Assembly (NCBI GenBank): GCA_044361315.1
Contig: JBIKJA010000010.1
Span: 1-64,000, forward strand
Direction of reading: 5' to 3'
Length of the DNA: 64,000 nt
From: Crocinitomix sp044361315
GTDB taxonomy: Bacteria; Bacteroidota; Bacteroidia; Flavobacteriales_D; Crocinitomicaceae
Part shown: piece by piece, positions 1-7,633 of the stretch
Layout: each line of letters begins with the position of its first letter
How positions within the stretch are numbered: position 1 is the first letter of the stretch
The notes under the pieces: generated by a model
Told to the model about the DNA's origin: nothing
What the model saw: only the letters and a program-made list of their open reading frames with translations
The model's database searches: none
Position numbers and translations under genes: made by a program

Positions 1-422
1 CAAAAGTTTCAACACATAATCAAAAAATAGGATCAACTGAAATTGTAAAAGATTTTAATTTCACTATTGACGAACCTAATGAATTACTTGGAAGTAATAG
101 TTTTCCAACTCCTCAAGATTATTTATTAGGTGGAATAGCGGGTTGTATGATGGTAGGTTTTGTGGTAGGAGCTTCAGCTAAAGGAATTAAATTAGAAAGT
201 GTGAAATTGCATATTACAGGAGCATTAAATCTACGTGGATTTTTGAATGTAGATGCAACTGCACCAATTGGATTTGATGAAATACAATTTAATTTTGATG
301 TTAAAGGTAATGGTGAACAAGAACAGTATGATGAAATTATTAAAAATGTTCAACAGTTCTCACCTAATTATAGAACTATAGCGGATAAAGTGAGAGTTGT
401 TCTTACGCATAATTGCAAGTAA
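1..422 (+). CDS. OsmC family protein, partial (5' end outside window)
   Basis: C-terminal part of an OsmC/Ohr-superfamily protein. The frame is open from base 3 with no start, so the gene begins left of the window. The family's first conserved cysteine sits in GGIAGCMMVGF (Cys codon 144-146), on the long helix that carries it in OsmC proteins. The position where OsmC peroxidases have a second, resolving cysteine before a proline reads FSPNYRT here, so the usual two-cysteine thiol peroxidase pair looks incomplete. A second OsmC gene follows 19 bp downstream, suggesting one operon. The family assignment is sound; activity is unknown, and peroxidase function should not be assumed. Confidence 0.75.
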   Translation, partial: KVSTHNQKIGSTEIVKDFNFTIDEPNELLGSNSFPTPQDYLLGGIAGCMMVGFVVGASAKGIKLESVKLHITGALNLRGFLNVDATAPIGFDEIQFNFDVKGNGEQEQYDEIIKNVQQFSPNYRTIADKVRVVLTHNCK

Positions 423-441
423 TTTTAATAAGTATTAAACG

Positions 442-843
442 ATGATTGTACCGCACTTAAGCTTGGTGAAAACCTCAAATACACAAACATATTATACTGT
501 ATCAGAAGTGCGTCAGTTTACTATTGATGCAGATGAACCAATTTCAAATTCGGGAACTGATTTAGCACCAACTCCTTTCGATTTACTAAATGCCAGTCTT
601 GCTAGTTGTACAGCAATATTTTTAAGAAAATATGCCTTCAAAAACAATATAGATATTGGCAGAATTGACATTAAAATAAAAATTAAAAAGGATGAAATTG
701 GTAACTTTATTTTTGACAGGACAATATCATTTGAAAATGAAATTCAAGTAGCAGACAAGATTCTGCTACTTGAAGCTATTAAATATACTCCTGTAACTAA
801 AATTATAACAATGTCTCAAACTATTCAAACAAAAATAACATGA
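442..843 (+). CDS. OsmC family protein
   Basis: A 133-residue OsmC-superfamily protein, about the usual length for the family. It has the family pattern PTPFDLLNASLASCTAIFLR with the helix cysteine near residue 55. Where a peroxidase would have a second Cys-Pro it reads KYTPVTKII, so the resolving cysteine is replaced by Thr. It may be a redox or ligand-binding relative rather than a hydroperoxide reductase (inference). It lies between another OsmC gene and an FAD amine oxidase; its stop overlaps the oxidase start as ATGA, which implies translational coupling. Confidence 0.8.
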   Translation: MIVPHLSLVKTSNTQTYYTVSEVRQFTIDADEPISNSGTDLAPTPFDLLNASLASCTAIFLRKYAFKNNIDIGRIDIKIKIKKDEIGNFIFDRTISFENEIQVADKILLLEAIKYTPVTKIITMSQTIQTKIT

Positions 844-1895
844 TAAAACTACCGATGAAAGTTATAATTGTTGGAGGTGGATTAAGCGGATTAACATTAG
901 CGTTTTTACTTTCAAAAAAAAATATAAATACTACTGTTTTAGAAGCATCGTCAAGATTAGGTGGTAGAATACAAACTATAAAAGGTACAAGGGAAACCCC
1001 TTTAGAATTGGGTGCAACTTGGTTTTCAGAAATGCATACAAATTTAATGCGCTTAATTAAAGAATTAGGACTGAAAAAATATCCACAATTCTCAAAAGGA
1101 GTTTCATTATTTCAAACTAAATCATTTGAACCGCCTCAAGAATTTTTCATACCTGAGTCCGAAAGCCCTTCATACAGAATAGCTGGTGGAACTCAAATGT
1201 TAATTAACAATTTGAGCGAAAAAATAACACCCGAAAACATTAAATTAAACACAAAAGTTATTTCAATTACAGAACATGAAAATGAAATTATTGTGGAAAC
1301 AGCTAACGGTCAAAAGTTGCATACAAATAAAGTTATAGTATGCATTCCACCACAATTAGTAGGTTCACAAATTCACTTTTATCCAGAATTATCTGATGTT
1401 TTGTCTGATATCTTACCAACAGTTCAAACGTGGATGTCTGGAGCAATAAAATTTGTCCTGGAATATGAAAAACCCTTTTGGAGAAATAATGGGTATTCTG
1501 GAATGCTTTATAGTCATTCAGGAATTGTTTCAGAAATGTACGATCACACCAATTTTGAAGAAAATAAATTTGGTTTCACTGGCTTTTTAAATAGCGGTGC
1601 GGCTTCTTATTCTCAAAAAGTAAGAAAAGAGTTCGTATTAAAACAATTAACAGAACTGTTAGGCAAAGAAGTTGAAAATCCCATTAACTATTTTGATAAA
1701 ATTTGGAATGATGAATATGTAGTAATTGGAAATCCATTTATTCAAAGACCACACCAAAACAATGGTCACCCTATGTTGCAGCACGCCTATATGGACGGAA
1801 AATTACTGTTTTCGGGAACAGAAACCTCAACTGAATTTGCAGGATATATGGAAGGTGCGATAGTTTCAGCGTTAAAAATCGTGGATAGTTTTTAA
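840..1895 (+). CDS. FAD-dependent amine oxidase / flavin oxidoreductase
   Basis: A 351-residue flavoprotein of the monoamine-oxidase-like superfamily. The N-terminus has the Rossmann FAD signature VIVGGGLSGLTLAFLL followed by an acidic residue and the GGRI motif. The C-terminus has the FAD-closing motif GTETSTEFAGYMEGAI, typical of amine oxidases. It is shorter than most monoamine oxidases (about 450 residues). No signal peptide is seen, so it is probably cytoplasmic. ATG at 840 overlaps the preceding stop; ATG 855 (MKVIIVGGG) is an alternative start. Coupling to two OsmC genes suggests a redox or small-molecule detoxification role, but the substrate is unknown. Confidence 0.8.
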   Translation: MIKLPMKVIIVGGGLSGLTLAFLLSKKNINTTVLEASSRLGGRIQTIKGTRETPLELGATWFSEMHTNLMRLIKELGLKKYPQFSKGVSLFQTKSFEPPQEFFIPESESPSYRIAGGTQMLINNLSEKITPENIKLNTKVISITEHENEIIVETANGQKLHTNKVIVCIPPQLVGSQIHFYPELSDVLSDILPTVQTWMSGAIKFVLEYEKPFWRNNGYSGMLYSHSGIVSEMYDHTNFEENKFGFTGFLNSGAASYSQKVRKEFVLKQLTELLGKEVENPINYFDKIWNDEYVVIGNPFIQRPHQNNGHPMLQHAYMDGKLLFSGTETSTEFAGYMEGAIVSALKIVDSF

Positions 1896-2227
1896 ACATA
1901 CTCTATACAAAGGAGCAAGCGCATTACGCCTTTTTTGAAAGTACAGAAAATCAACAAAAGATGAGTAAAAAGGTTGCCCTTTCCAGAGAAAAAAAATTAT
2001 TTTCAATGCAGATCGGATGAACATAGTGAAGAAATCATTGCACGAATTAAAGAGGCGAAACCAGGCGATGTTTTACATTTTTAATAATAATTAGATGCGA
2101 ATAATTGTACATCCTATTAGACCTGATGTATTTTTATTAACGTAATAAATAACTGAATCTAATTGTACGTCATATTAGAAACACTTCATTTTCCTTACGC
2201 AATAGTTAGACGCAAATCAACGCGTCT
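1896..2227. other. gene-free stretch with a protein-like scrap and imperfect repeats
   Basis: No intact gene. Bases 1965-2084 (+) are open for 39 codons and end in EEIIARIKEAKPGDVLHF, which looks like real protein and recalls the tail of gliding-motility protein GldM (low confidence). A roughly 45-bp imperfect direct repeat follows (2102-2145 and 2160-2204, sharing TAATTGTAC and TATTAGA). An inverted repeat, GTTAGACGC at 2205-2213 against GCGTCTCTAAC at 2222-2232, reaches into the 3' end of the next minus-strand gene. It has no T tract, so it is not a classical terminator. Confidence 0.4.
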
Positions 2228-2887
2228 CTAACCCCTACGTCTTTCTAATAACGACATCATCATTAATCCTAGGACAACGCGTTCGTCTTCGCCATCTTGC
2301 AGATTTGTGATTTTTTCTACTTTAAATCTTCTGCCAAAAAAGGATTTTTCTTTGGACATTCTGATCACCACATCTTCGCTGCCTTCTCGTTTTAACACAT
2401 AACGTGGGTTGAAAAAATAGCCAGAAAATAGGGATAGTAATGGAACTTCGCTTAAAAGGCCGTCCCAAAATTTTGCCCAAGGGTTTTCTTCTGAAATGTT
2501 AAACTCTAATTTGTTTTGCTCGTCATAAATCTCATATGTCGATTTCCAAATGGAACGCATTCCACGGCGGCCAATTCGCCCAATTTGTTGATTATTTTGA
2601 TTGGTAAAATGATACGAAGCATTAAAATCAATGATTCGATCGGCATCGATGGTATAAATTAAATGCTCTTTACGGTCGTTGTTAAAAACCTGAATGGCTT
2701 CTTTGAATTTGAACATTTTTTGATACACATAAACCACTGGTTGCCCGCTGGCATCCTTCCCAATAAAATCATTCGCCAAGGTGCCAATTTTAAATTCAAA
2801 CTGCATCGGAAACTGAAAATCCCTTATTGCGGTTACGTTTTGCGGACGGGTGTAATTGTCAATGATATCATCTGAATTGAAACTCAT
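2228..2887 (-). CDS. LURP-one-related / phospholipid scramblase-like protein
   Basis: A 219-residue protein resembling the LURP-one-related/scramblase-like (tubby C-terminal-like beta barrel) family. It shows alternating beta strands such as VVYVYQKMFKFKEAIQVF and YEIYDEQNKLEFNISEE. There is no signal peptide; hydrophobicity is limited to a stretch near residues 147-165. The function of bacterial members is not established. It lies 104 bp downstream of the last carotenoid gene on the same strand, and an own promoter is likely. Family membership is judged from pattern only. Confidence 0.6.
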   Translation of the reverse strand: MSFNSDDIIDNYTRPQNVTAIRDFQFPMQFEFKIGTLANDFIGKDASGQPVVYVYQKMFKFKEAIQVFNNDRKEHLIYTIDADRIIDFNASYHFTNQNNQQIGRIGRRGMRSIWKSTYEIYDEQNKLEFNISEENPWAKFWDGLLSEVPLLSLFSGYFFNPRYVLKREGSEDVVIRMSKEKSFFGRRFKVEKITNLQDGEDERVVLGLMMMSLLERRRG

Positions 2888-2991
2888 GTGCTAGTTTTTA
2901 ACTGATTTTTATCAAAAGTAAGGATACTTTGGCAATTACAAGACAATCCAACGAATTCAAGTTAGATTTAATTAAATACGTACTTATGAAT

Positions 2992-3678
2992 TTATACTTT
3001 TTGACTTTTTTCGAGGTAAAATTGAAAAACGGCAATAATCAGTGCGATTAGGGTCCAACCGTACACCACATCTTCCATTGGAATGGTGAAATACCGAATT
3101 CCTGTGTTTTCAAGATCGTTATACCACACGATTGGGGCATCCAAACCTGTCCCCGTTAAAACGCCGTTCACGATGAAAAAAGGAATCATGGAGATTAAAA
3201 AAGAAATTGGCAAATGGGTCAGGTTGATTTTTGCCCGCATTAAAACAGGAATGGTGATTAAAGCAATGATACTTGCCGCCGAAGAATACCAGCCGCCAAA
3301 TCCAACCACAAGCACAAAAACCGCGTACAAGGCCAAACCGACATAAAAAATCCGATTAAATTTTGTTACCTGAATGTTGGGGAAATAGGCTTTCATACAG
3401 GCGAATACGAAGGTACACGAAAAAGGTACGACTATAAAAAATAGCACCTCCTCAATGGGTAAATTACCTAAATAAAAACCTATTAAATAGGTTGGATTAA
3501 AGCCCCATACACCTAAATCGGTAAAAAATAAATCCCAAAACACAAAAGGAACGCTGACAAACAAATACCCCATTAACAAAAAACGCCAGTGTTTGTAATA
3601 CGCCACTTTTTTATCAAAACTCAATAAAAGCGGAAAACAAATGGTTAACAAATCAATTATTAAATAGAGTGAATTCAT
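2992..3678 (-). CDS. crtYcd: fused heterodimeric-type lycopene cyclase (CrtYcd)
   Basis: A 228-residue, very hydrophobic protein with about seven transmembrane segments. It contains two lycopene-cyclase-domain repeats in one chain: the first carries NLPIEEVLFFIVVPF (about residues 73-87), the second FTIPMEDVVYGW (about 198-209). This two-domain form fuses the CrtYc and CrtYd halves found separately in actinobacteria. The family converts psi ends of lycopene-type carotenoids to beta rings in the membrane. It is the last gene of the carotenoid operon, 21 bp after the cruF-like gene. Whether it makes one ring (gamma-carotene) or two is not visible from the sequence; the companion CruF/CrtD genes suggest monocyclic products. 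Confidence 0.82.
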   Translation of the reverse strand: MNSLYLIIDLLTICFPLLLSFDKKVAYYKHWRFLLMGYLFVSVPFVFWDLFFTDLGVWGFNPTYLIGFYLGNLPIEEVLFFIVVPFSCTFVFACMKAYFPNIQVTKFNRIFYVGLALYAVFVLVVGFGGWYSSAASIIALITIPVLMRAKINLTHLPISFLISMIPFFIVNGVLTGTGLDAPIVWYNDLENTGIRYFTIPMEDVVYGWTLIALIIAVFQFYLEKSQKV

Positions 3679-3699
3679 TGATAATATTGTTATTACGTA

Positions 3700-4311
3700 T
3701 TAAACAAAGCTTAAAATGATAAAAAATGTAAGCCATATAAAGTAAAGCCACACCGCAGTTTTATTCACCGCGATGCTATTTTTTAAATAAATCCAACTAA
3801 AAATAAAGGCAAAAACAAACCATGTTACGTAATTATAGGGCGGAATGATGTCATTTTTCCAAGTCCAAAAAGCATATTTCACTGCGATTGGTTCAATTAC
3901 AAAATCTAAGACAACTGCCAAAAAGGCGGCCAAAAATGCTTGAAAAATTAGCGGAACGTTGACTTTACGTACCAAGTTGGATGAGGCTAAAACGATTGCA
4001 AACCAATTAACTCCAATTATCAGTGAAACATCGAACAGTTTAAATCCTAATACATTGCCATACTGATAATTTCCAAAGAGATAGCCCGTTTTTGTGCCGA
4101 TTAATTCGATTAAAAAACCACCCGAAAATATAATTAAGAACGTGAGGATATTCTTTTTCCAATTTTCTTCGGCTAAAAACACCAATAAGCCACAGAGGGT
4201 TAGGTTCATCCAAGTCAAATCCGAAGCCGACTCTGAACGGATAAACAAGACCAATCCAATGACATGAAAGAGCAGTAAAATATAGGGAAAGTAAGGACTA
4301 AATCGGCGCAT
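3700..4311 (-). CDS. cruF: CruF-like carotenoid 1',2'-hydratase
   Basis: A 203-residue membrane protein with about six hydrophobic segments, matching the DUF422/CruF carotenoid biosynthesis family. Recognisable motifs are ELIGTKTGYLFGNYQYG (about residues 69-85), GVNWFAIVLASS and DFVIEPIAVKYAFWTW. Known members add water across the 1',2' double bond of an acyclic carotenoid end, giving a tertiary alcohol. Its ATG shares one base with the crtD stop (TAATG), so the two are translationally coupled. The hydratase/desaturase pairing fits a saproxanthin- or myxol-like pathway. Confidence 0.78.
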   Translation of the reverse strand: MRRFSPYFPYILLLFHVIGLVLFIRSESASDLTWMNLTLCGLLVFLAEENWKKNILTFLIIFSGGFLIELIGTKTGYLFGNYQYGNVLGFKLFDVSLIIGVNWFAIVLASSNLVRKVNVPLIFQAFLAAFLAVVLDFVIEPIAVKYAFWTWKNDIIPPYNYVTWFVFAFIFSWIYLKNSIAVNKTAVWLYFIWLTFFIILSFV

Positions 4312-5789
4312 TATTTTCCTTTTTCAATTAATTTGGCGACAATTTTTGCCGATTTTAGCACCAATGGAATTCCACCACCTGGATGAACGGTTCCTCCACT
4401 AAAATATAAATTCTTGTACTTTTTAGAATGATTCCCGTGTCGGGTCAAGGCTGCTAATTTATCATTTGATGCTGCCCCGTATAAAGCGCCTTTGAATCCG
4501 CCGGTATATTCTGCCAATGCCATTGCATCCCACGAATCTTCGTGTAAAAGGTAGGGCGAAATGTCAATTCCAAATTTATTAATAATCAATTGCTTGACAT
4601 AGGTTCTTAATTGATCTTTATGTTCAGGAGTAATCACCGTTCCTGCGGCAATATTAATCATCACAAACCAATTTTGACCATTTGCAGGTGCATCTTCGGA
4701 ATTAACAATCGAACTCACATGCAAATAAACCGTTGGGGCTTCTGAAACCGATTTCCCTCTAAAAATCGCATCAAATTCCTCTTTATAATCTTTCCCGAAA
4801 AAAATATTGTGTAAACACAATTCTGGAATCACCTTTTCCACCGCCCAATAAAAAACATGTGCCGAAGCAGATTGCTCTTTTTTGGCATATTTTTGCGCCA
4901 ATTTTTCGTCTTTTAAGACATTCTTGTAAAAGGTCACACAATCAATTGCGGAAACCAATTTGTCGGCGGTGTATTTTTCTGTGGTGGTGGCTACTTCATA
5001 GTTACCTTTTGTGATTTCTTTGGCGGTAATTCCTTCTTGATTAAACTTAAAATCAATTCCTTGCCGAACGGCCAAATCATATAACGAACTCACAATCGAA
5101 CGCATTCCTTTTTTTGGGAAATAAGCCCCAATGTTCATTTCTAAATGTGCGATCATGCTGTACAATCCACTCATACGGTAAGGATCTGAACCATTGTACG
5201 TTGCATAACGATTAAATAATTGAACCAAACGAGGATCTTTAAAAATGGACGCGTTGTACTTGTTCAACGAATAGGCTAATTTTTTAGAAGCAAACATCGG
5301 ATATCGTTTCAACAGCGCTTTATCAAACACATTCTGAATCCCATATTTAGGATGATCGATAAATAAATCACCAATGGCGTCGTAGGTTTTTTTTGTTTCT
5401 TGGATATAATTGATGGTTTTTTTCCCTTCTTCGTTACCAAAAAATTCCACTAAATCCTTGTTCCGATCAATTTCCGATGCCCGCATTAAGAAATGACTGC
5501 CATCGTTAAAATAATAATGGCAAATATCGTCTAAAAAGGTATAGTCAAAAAAATCAGCTGGGTTTTGGCCAAACAAGGCAAAAAGTTCCTCTACCTGTTT
5601 AGGCAAGGTAAACAACGAAGGGCCTTTGTCCCAGCGGTATCCCTCCCACTCCAATTGACTTAATTTTCCGCCATAGGTTTCGTTTTTTTCTAAAACTAAG
5701 ACAGAGAACCCTTGGTACCTTAAACGCAAGGCTGTTGAAATTCCACCCAACCCCGCACCAATGACAATGACGTCGTATTTATTGTTCAT
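4311..5789 (-). CDS. crtD: CrtD-like carotenoid 3,4-desaturase
   Basis: A 492-residue phytoene-desaturase-family flavoenzyme. FAD binding is shown by VIVIGAGLGGISTALRL at the N-terminus, the YGGKL and DKGPSLFTLP motifs near residues 38-61, and the C-terminal GGTVHPGGGIPLVLKSAK. It is the second desaturase in the operon and differs from the CrtI copy. Its position between idi and a CruF-like hydratase supports 1-hydroxycarotenoid 3,4-desaturase. It overlaps idi by 11 bp at its start and cruF by 1 bp at its end. The superfamily is certain; the CrtD assignment rests on context plus the DKGPSLFTLP block. Another desaturation or isomerisation step is possible. Confidence 0.75.
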   Translation of the reverse strand: MNNKYDVIVIGAGLGGISTALRLRYQGFSVLVLEKNETYGGKLSQLEWEGYRWDKGPSLFTLPKQVEELFALFGQNPADFFDYTFLDDICHYYFNDGSHFLMRASEIDRNKDLVEFFGNEEGKKTINYIQETKKTYDAIGDLFIDHPKYGIQNVFDKALLKRYPMFASKKLAYSLNKYNASIFKDPRLVQLFNRYATYNGSDPYRMSGLYSMIAHLEMNIGAYFPKKGMRSIVSSLYDLAVRQGIDFKFNQEGITAKEITKGNYEVATTTEKYTADKLVSAIDCVTFYKNVLKDEKLAQKYAKKEQSASAHVFYWAVEKVIPELCLHNIFFGKDYKEEFDAIFRGKSVSEAPTVYLHVSSIVNSEDAPANGQNWFVMINIAAGTVITPEHKDQLRTYVKQLIINKFGIDISPYLLHEDSWDAMALAEYTGGFKGALYGAASNDKLAALTRHGNHSKKYKNLYFSGGTVHPGGGIPLVLKSAKIVAKLIEKGK

Positions 5790-6312
5790 TTTTTCTAATT
5801 TCAGCTAAAAAATAATCGTGTACTTGATCAAAAATTTTCAAAAACCAAGCCGTATAATTTGTAGGATTGATGCGAATATCGGCCGCCAAATCTTCCAAAT
5901 CAATGTATTTCCATTCCGCTACTTCTTTGGGATTTGGTTGAGGAGCCGCGTTAAAAGAACCAACTAAAACGTGATCCAATTCATGTTCTATCAAATCGTT
6001 GTCTAATTCAGCTCGATATACAAAACTAAACACATTGATTAATTGACTTTGAATGCCCATTTCCTCTTTCAACCGCCGATTGCCGGCATCCAGCACCTCT
6101 TCATTTTCACGGGGATGACTGCAACACGTATTGGTCCACAAACCACCCGAATGATATTTCGTTAACGCTCGTTTTTGAAGTAAAAGTTGATGGTGATCGT
6201 TAAACAAAAAAACAGAAAAAGCGCGGTGTAAAATTCCCTTTTCGTGGGCTTCCATTTTCTCCATTAAGCCCAGTGGCTCATCGTGTTCATTTACCAAAAT
6301 CACCTGCTCCAT
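5779..6312 (-). CDS. idi: isopentenyl-diphosphate delta-isomerase, type I
   Basis: A 177-residue type I IPP isomerase with a Nudix-like fold that interconverts IPP and DMAPP in the cytosol. It contains TNTCCSHPRENE, with the catalytic Cys and a metal-binding His, the Nudix-type RRLKEEMGI, and a later DHVLVGSF block. Its length matches the family. ATG at 6312 follows directly on the TGA of the upstream gene, and the 3' end overlaps crtD by 11 bp. Placing idi in the carotenoid operon ties precursor isomerisation to pigment demand. Confidence 0.93.
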   Translation of the reverse strand: MEQVILVNEHDEPLGLMEKMEAHEKGILHRAFSVFLFNDHHQLLLQKRALTKYHSGGLWTNTCCSHPRENEEVLDAGNRRLKEEMGIQSQLINVFSFVYRAELDNDLIEHELDHVLVGSFNAAPQPNPKEVAEWKYIDLEDLAADIRINPTNYTAWFLKIFDQVHDYFLAEIRKNEQ

Positions 6313-6768
6313 TCACGCTTTGTTTAAAAATTGTTTGATTTTTTGTTTATACGCCTCGGTAGCTTTAAACTCGTTTAAATGCGATAAAATGAATTGCTTA
6401 TCTTCCGCCATTTTACTTTTATATCCAACCATCGATGGCGAACCAGCCTGCACCGAATACCGAATAAACCTTATTTCTACATTTTGCAAATCGAAATTGA
6501 CTGCTTTTTCGAGTTTTTCTTTGCCTTCGTTAAAGTAGGATAATTTTTCGGTGGGCCAAAACACATGGTTTGCCATAGTGGTTAATGCCGCTGCGTGATA
6601 GGCGTAATGAAGTGCGTTTTCTTTTAAACTGGCCGATTTGGTCAAAGCAAGTAAATCTTTGTTGGCTTGTTCGTTGGTGCTGGCGACCTCTAATAAACTG
6701 CGGAGTTTTTCTAATGGCGGTTGTCCCGTCAGATGAAAAGTGCTCAGAAATGCCCACATTAGAATCAT
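6313..6768 (-). CDS. unknown 151-aa protein inside the carotenoid operon
   Basis: A mostly alpha-helical protein of 151 residues that I cannot assign to a named family. Visible features are an N-terminal hydrophobic stretch (MILMWAFLSTFHLTG), possibly an uncleaved anchor or a weak signal, and a helical, tetratrico-like body with KLSYFNEGKEKLEKAV and NVEIRFIRYSVQ. It lacks the histidine clusters of CrtZ or CrtW, so it is not a known ring-modifying enzyme. It starts 28 bp after crtB and abuts idi with no gap. Its fixed place between biosynthetic genes suggests an accessory role in carotenoid assembly or complex formation (inference). Confidence 0.75.
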   Translation of the reverse strand: MILMWAFLSTFHLTGQPPLEKLRSLLEVASTNEQANKDLLALTKSASLKENALHYAYHAAALTTMANHVFWPTEKLSYFNEGKEKLEKAVNFDLQNVEIRFIRYSVQAGSPSMVGYKSKMAEDKQFILSHLNEFKATEAYKQKIKQFLNKA

Positions 6769-6796
6769 TTATCCCTTTTTTACAGTATAAATCAGG

Positions 6797-7633
6797 CTAC
6801 AACCCATTTAATGAATGACGAACGTATGATTTAAACAACAAAATCATTTTTTTCTCATTCGAAATTCGAATGCGTTCGCTCATCAAATCGTGAATGGTTT
6901 TCTTTTTGATTTTTGACAAGAGTTTTGTATAATAAACATAACTCACATAGACCCCTAATCGCGAGGATTTTGGTAACATGCGAATCCCAATTAACGCCTC
7001 TTGAAATTCATTTTCAATTTCTAATTCAATTCGCAATTTGTCTTCGGTCGAAATCCCATTATCACCAATTCCTGGAAAATACAAGCGACCTAAATCGCCC
7101 ATGTCATCCTTTAAATCCCTTAAAAAATTAATTTTTTGAAAAGCAGAGCCTAATTTTTTTGCAAAAGGTTTCAATTTTTGATATTCATCCTCTTTTCCAA
7201 AGACAAATACTTTTAAACACATCAATCCGACTACCTCAGCCGATCCAAAAATATATTCATCGTATTTTTCGTTGTCGTATTTTAAAGGATTTAAATCCAT
7301 CTCCATCGAATGGAAGAAACTTAAAATCAATTCATGATCAATTTGATACAAATTAACGGTTTGTTGAAACGAGTTTAAAATTGGATTAAGTGAAATTTTT
7401 CGTTCGATGGCTTTAAACGTATCTGCCTTAAATTCGGCGAGTAAGGTTTCCTTTTCAAACCCGTGAAATGAATCAACAATTTCGTCAGCAAAACGCACAA
7501 AGCCATACACCGCATGGATATCATTACGAATTTTTTTATCTAAAAAACTAACGCCTTTGTAAAATGAAGTGCTGTACTTTTTAGTAACAGCGACGCTCGC
7601 TTCTTGAGAATACTTATCGAAAAGTTTTTTCAT
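6797..7633 (-). CDS. crtB: phytoene synthase
   Basis: A 278-residue squalene/phytoene synthase-family enzyme that condenses two GGPP to phytoene. It has both aspartate-rich motifs: VRFADEIVDSFHG (about residues 45-57) and NFLRDLKDDMGDLGRLYFP (about 167-185). ATG 7633 is preferred because it overlaps the crtI stop as ATGA and gives the normal N-terminus MKKLFDKYSQEAS; an upstream in-frame extension to 7720 lies wholly inside crtI and is unlikely to be translated. It is the second biosynthetic gene of the operon, followed 28 bp later by the unknown 151-aa gene. Confidence 0.92.
   Translation of the reverse strand: MKKLFDKYSQEASVAVTKKYSTSFYKGVSFLDKKIRNDIHAVYGFVRFADEIVDSFHGFEKETLLAEFKADTFKAIERKISLNPILNSFQQTVNLYQIDHELILSFFHSMEMDLNPLKYDNEKYDEYIFGSAEVVGLMCLKVFVFGKEDEYQKLKPFAKKLGSAFQKINFLRDLKDDMGDLGRLYFPGIGDNGISTEDKLRIELEIENEFQEALIGIRMLPKSSRLGVYVSYVYYTKLLSKIKKKTIHDLMSERIRISNEKKMILLFKSYVRHSLNGL

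Noticed and set aside
6313..6768. CrtZ identity for the 151-aa carotenoid-operon protein
   Set aside because: Length is similar, but the HxxxxH and HxxHH clusters and the membrane helices of CrtZ are missing.
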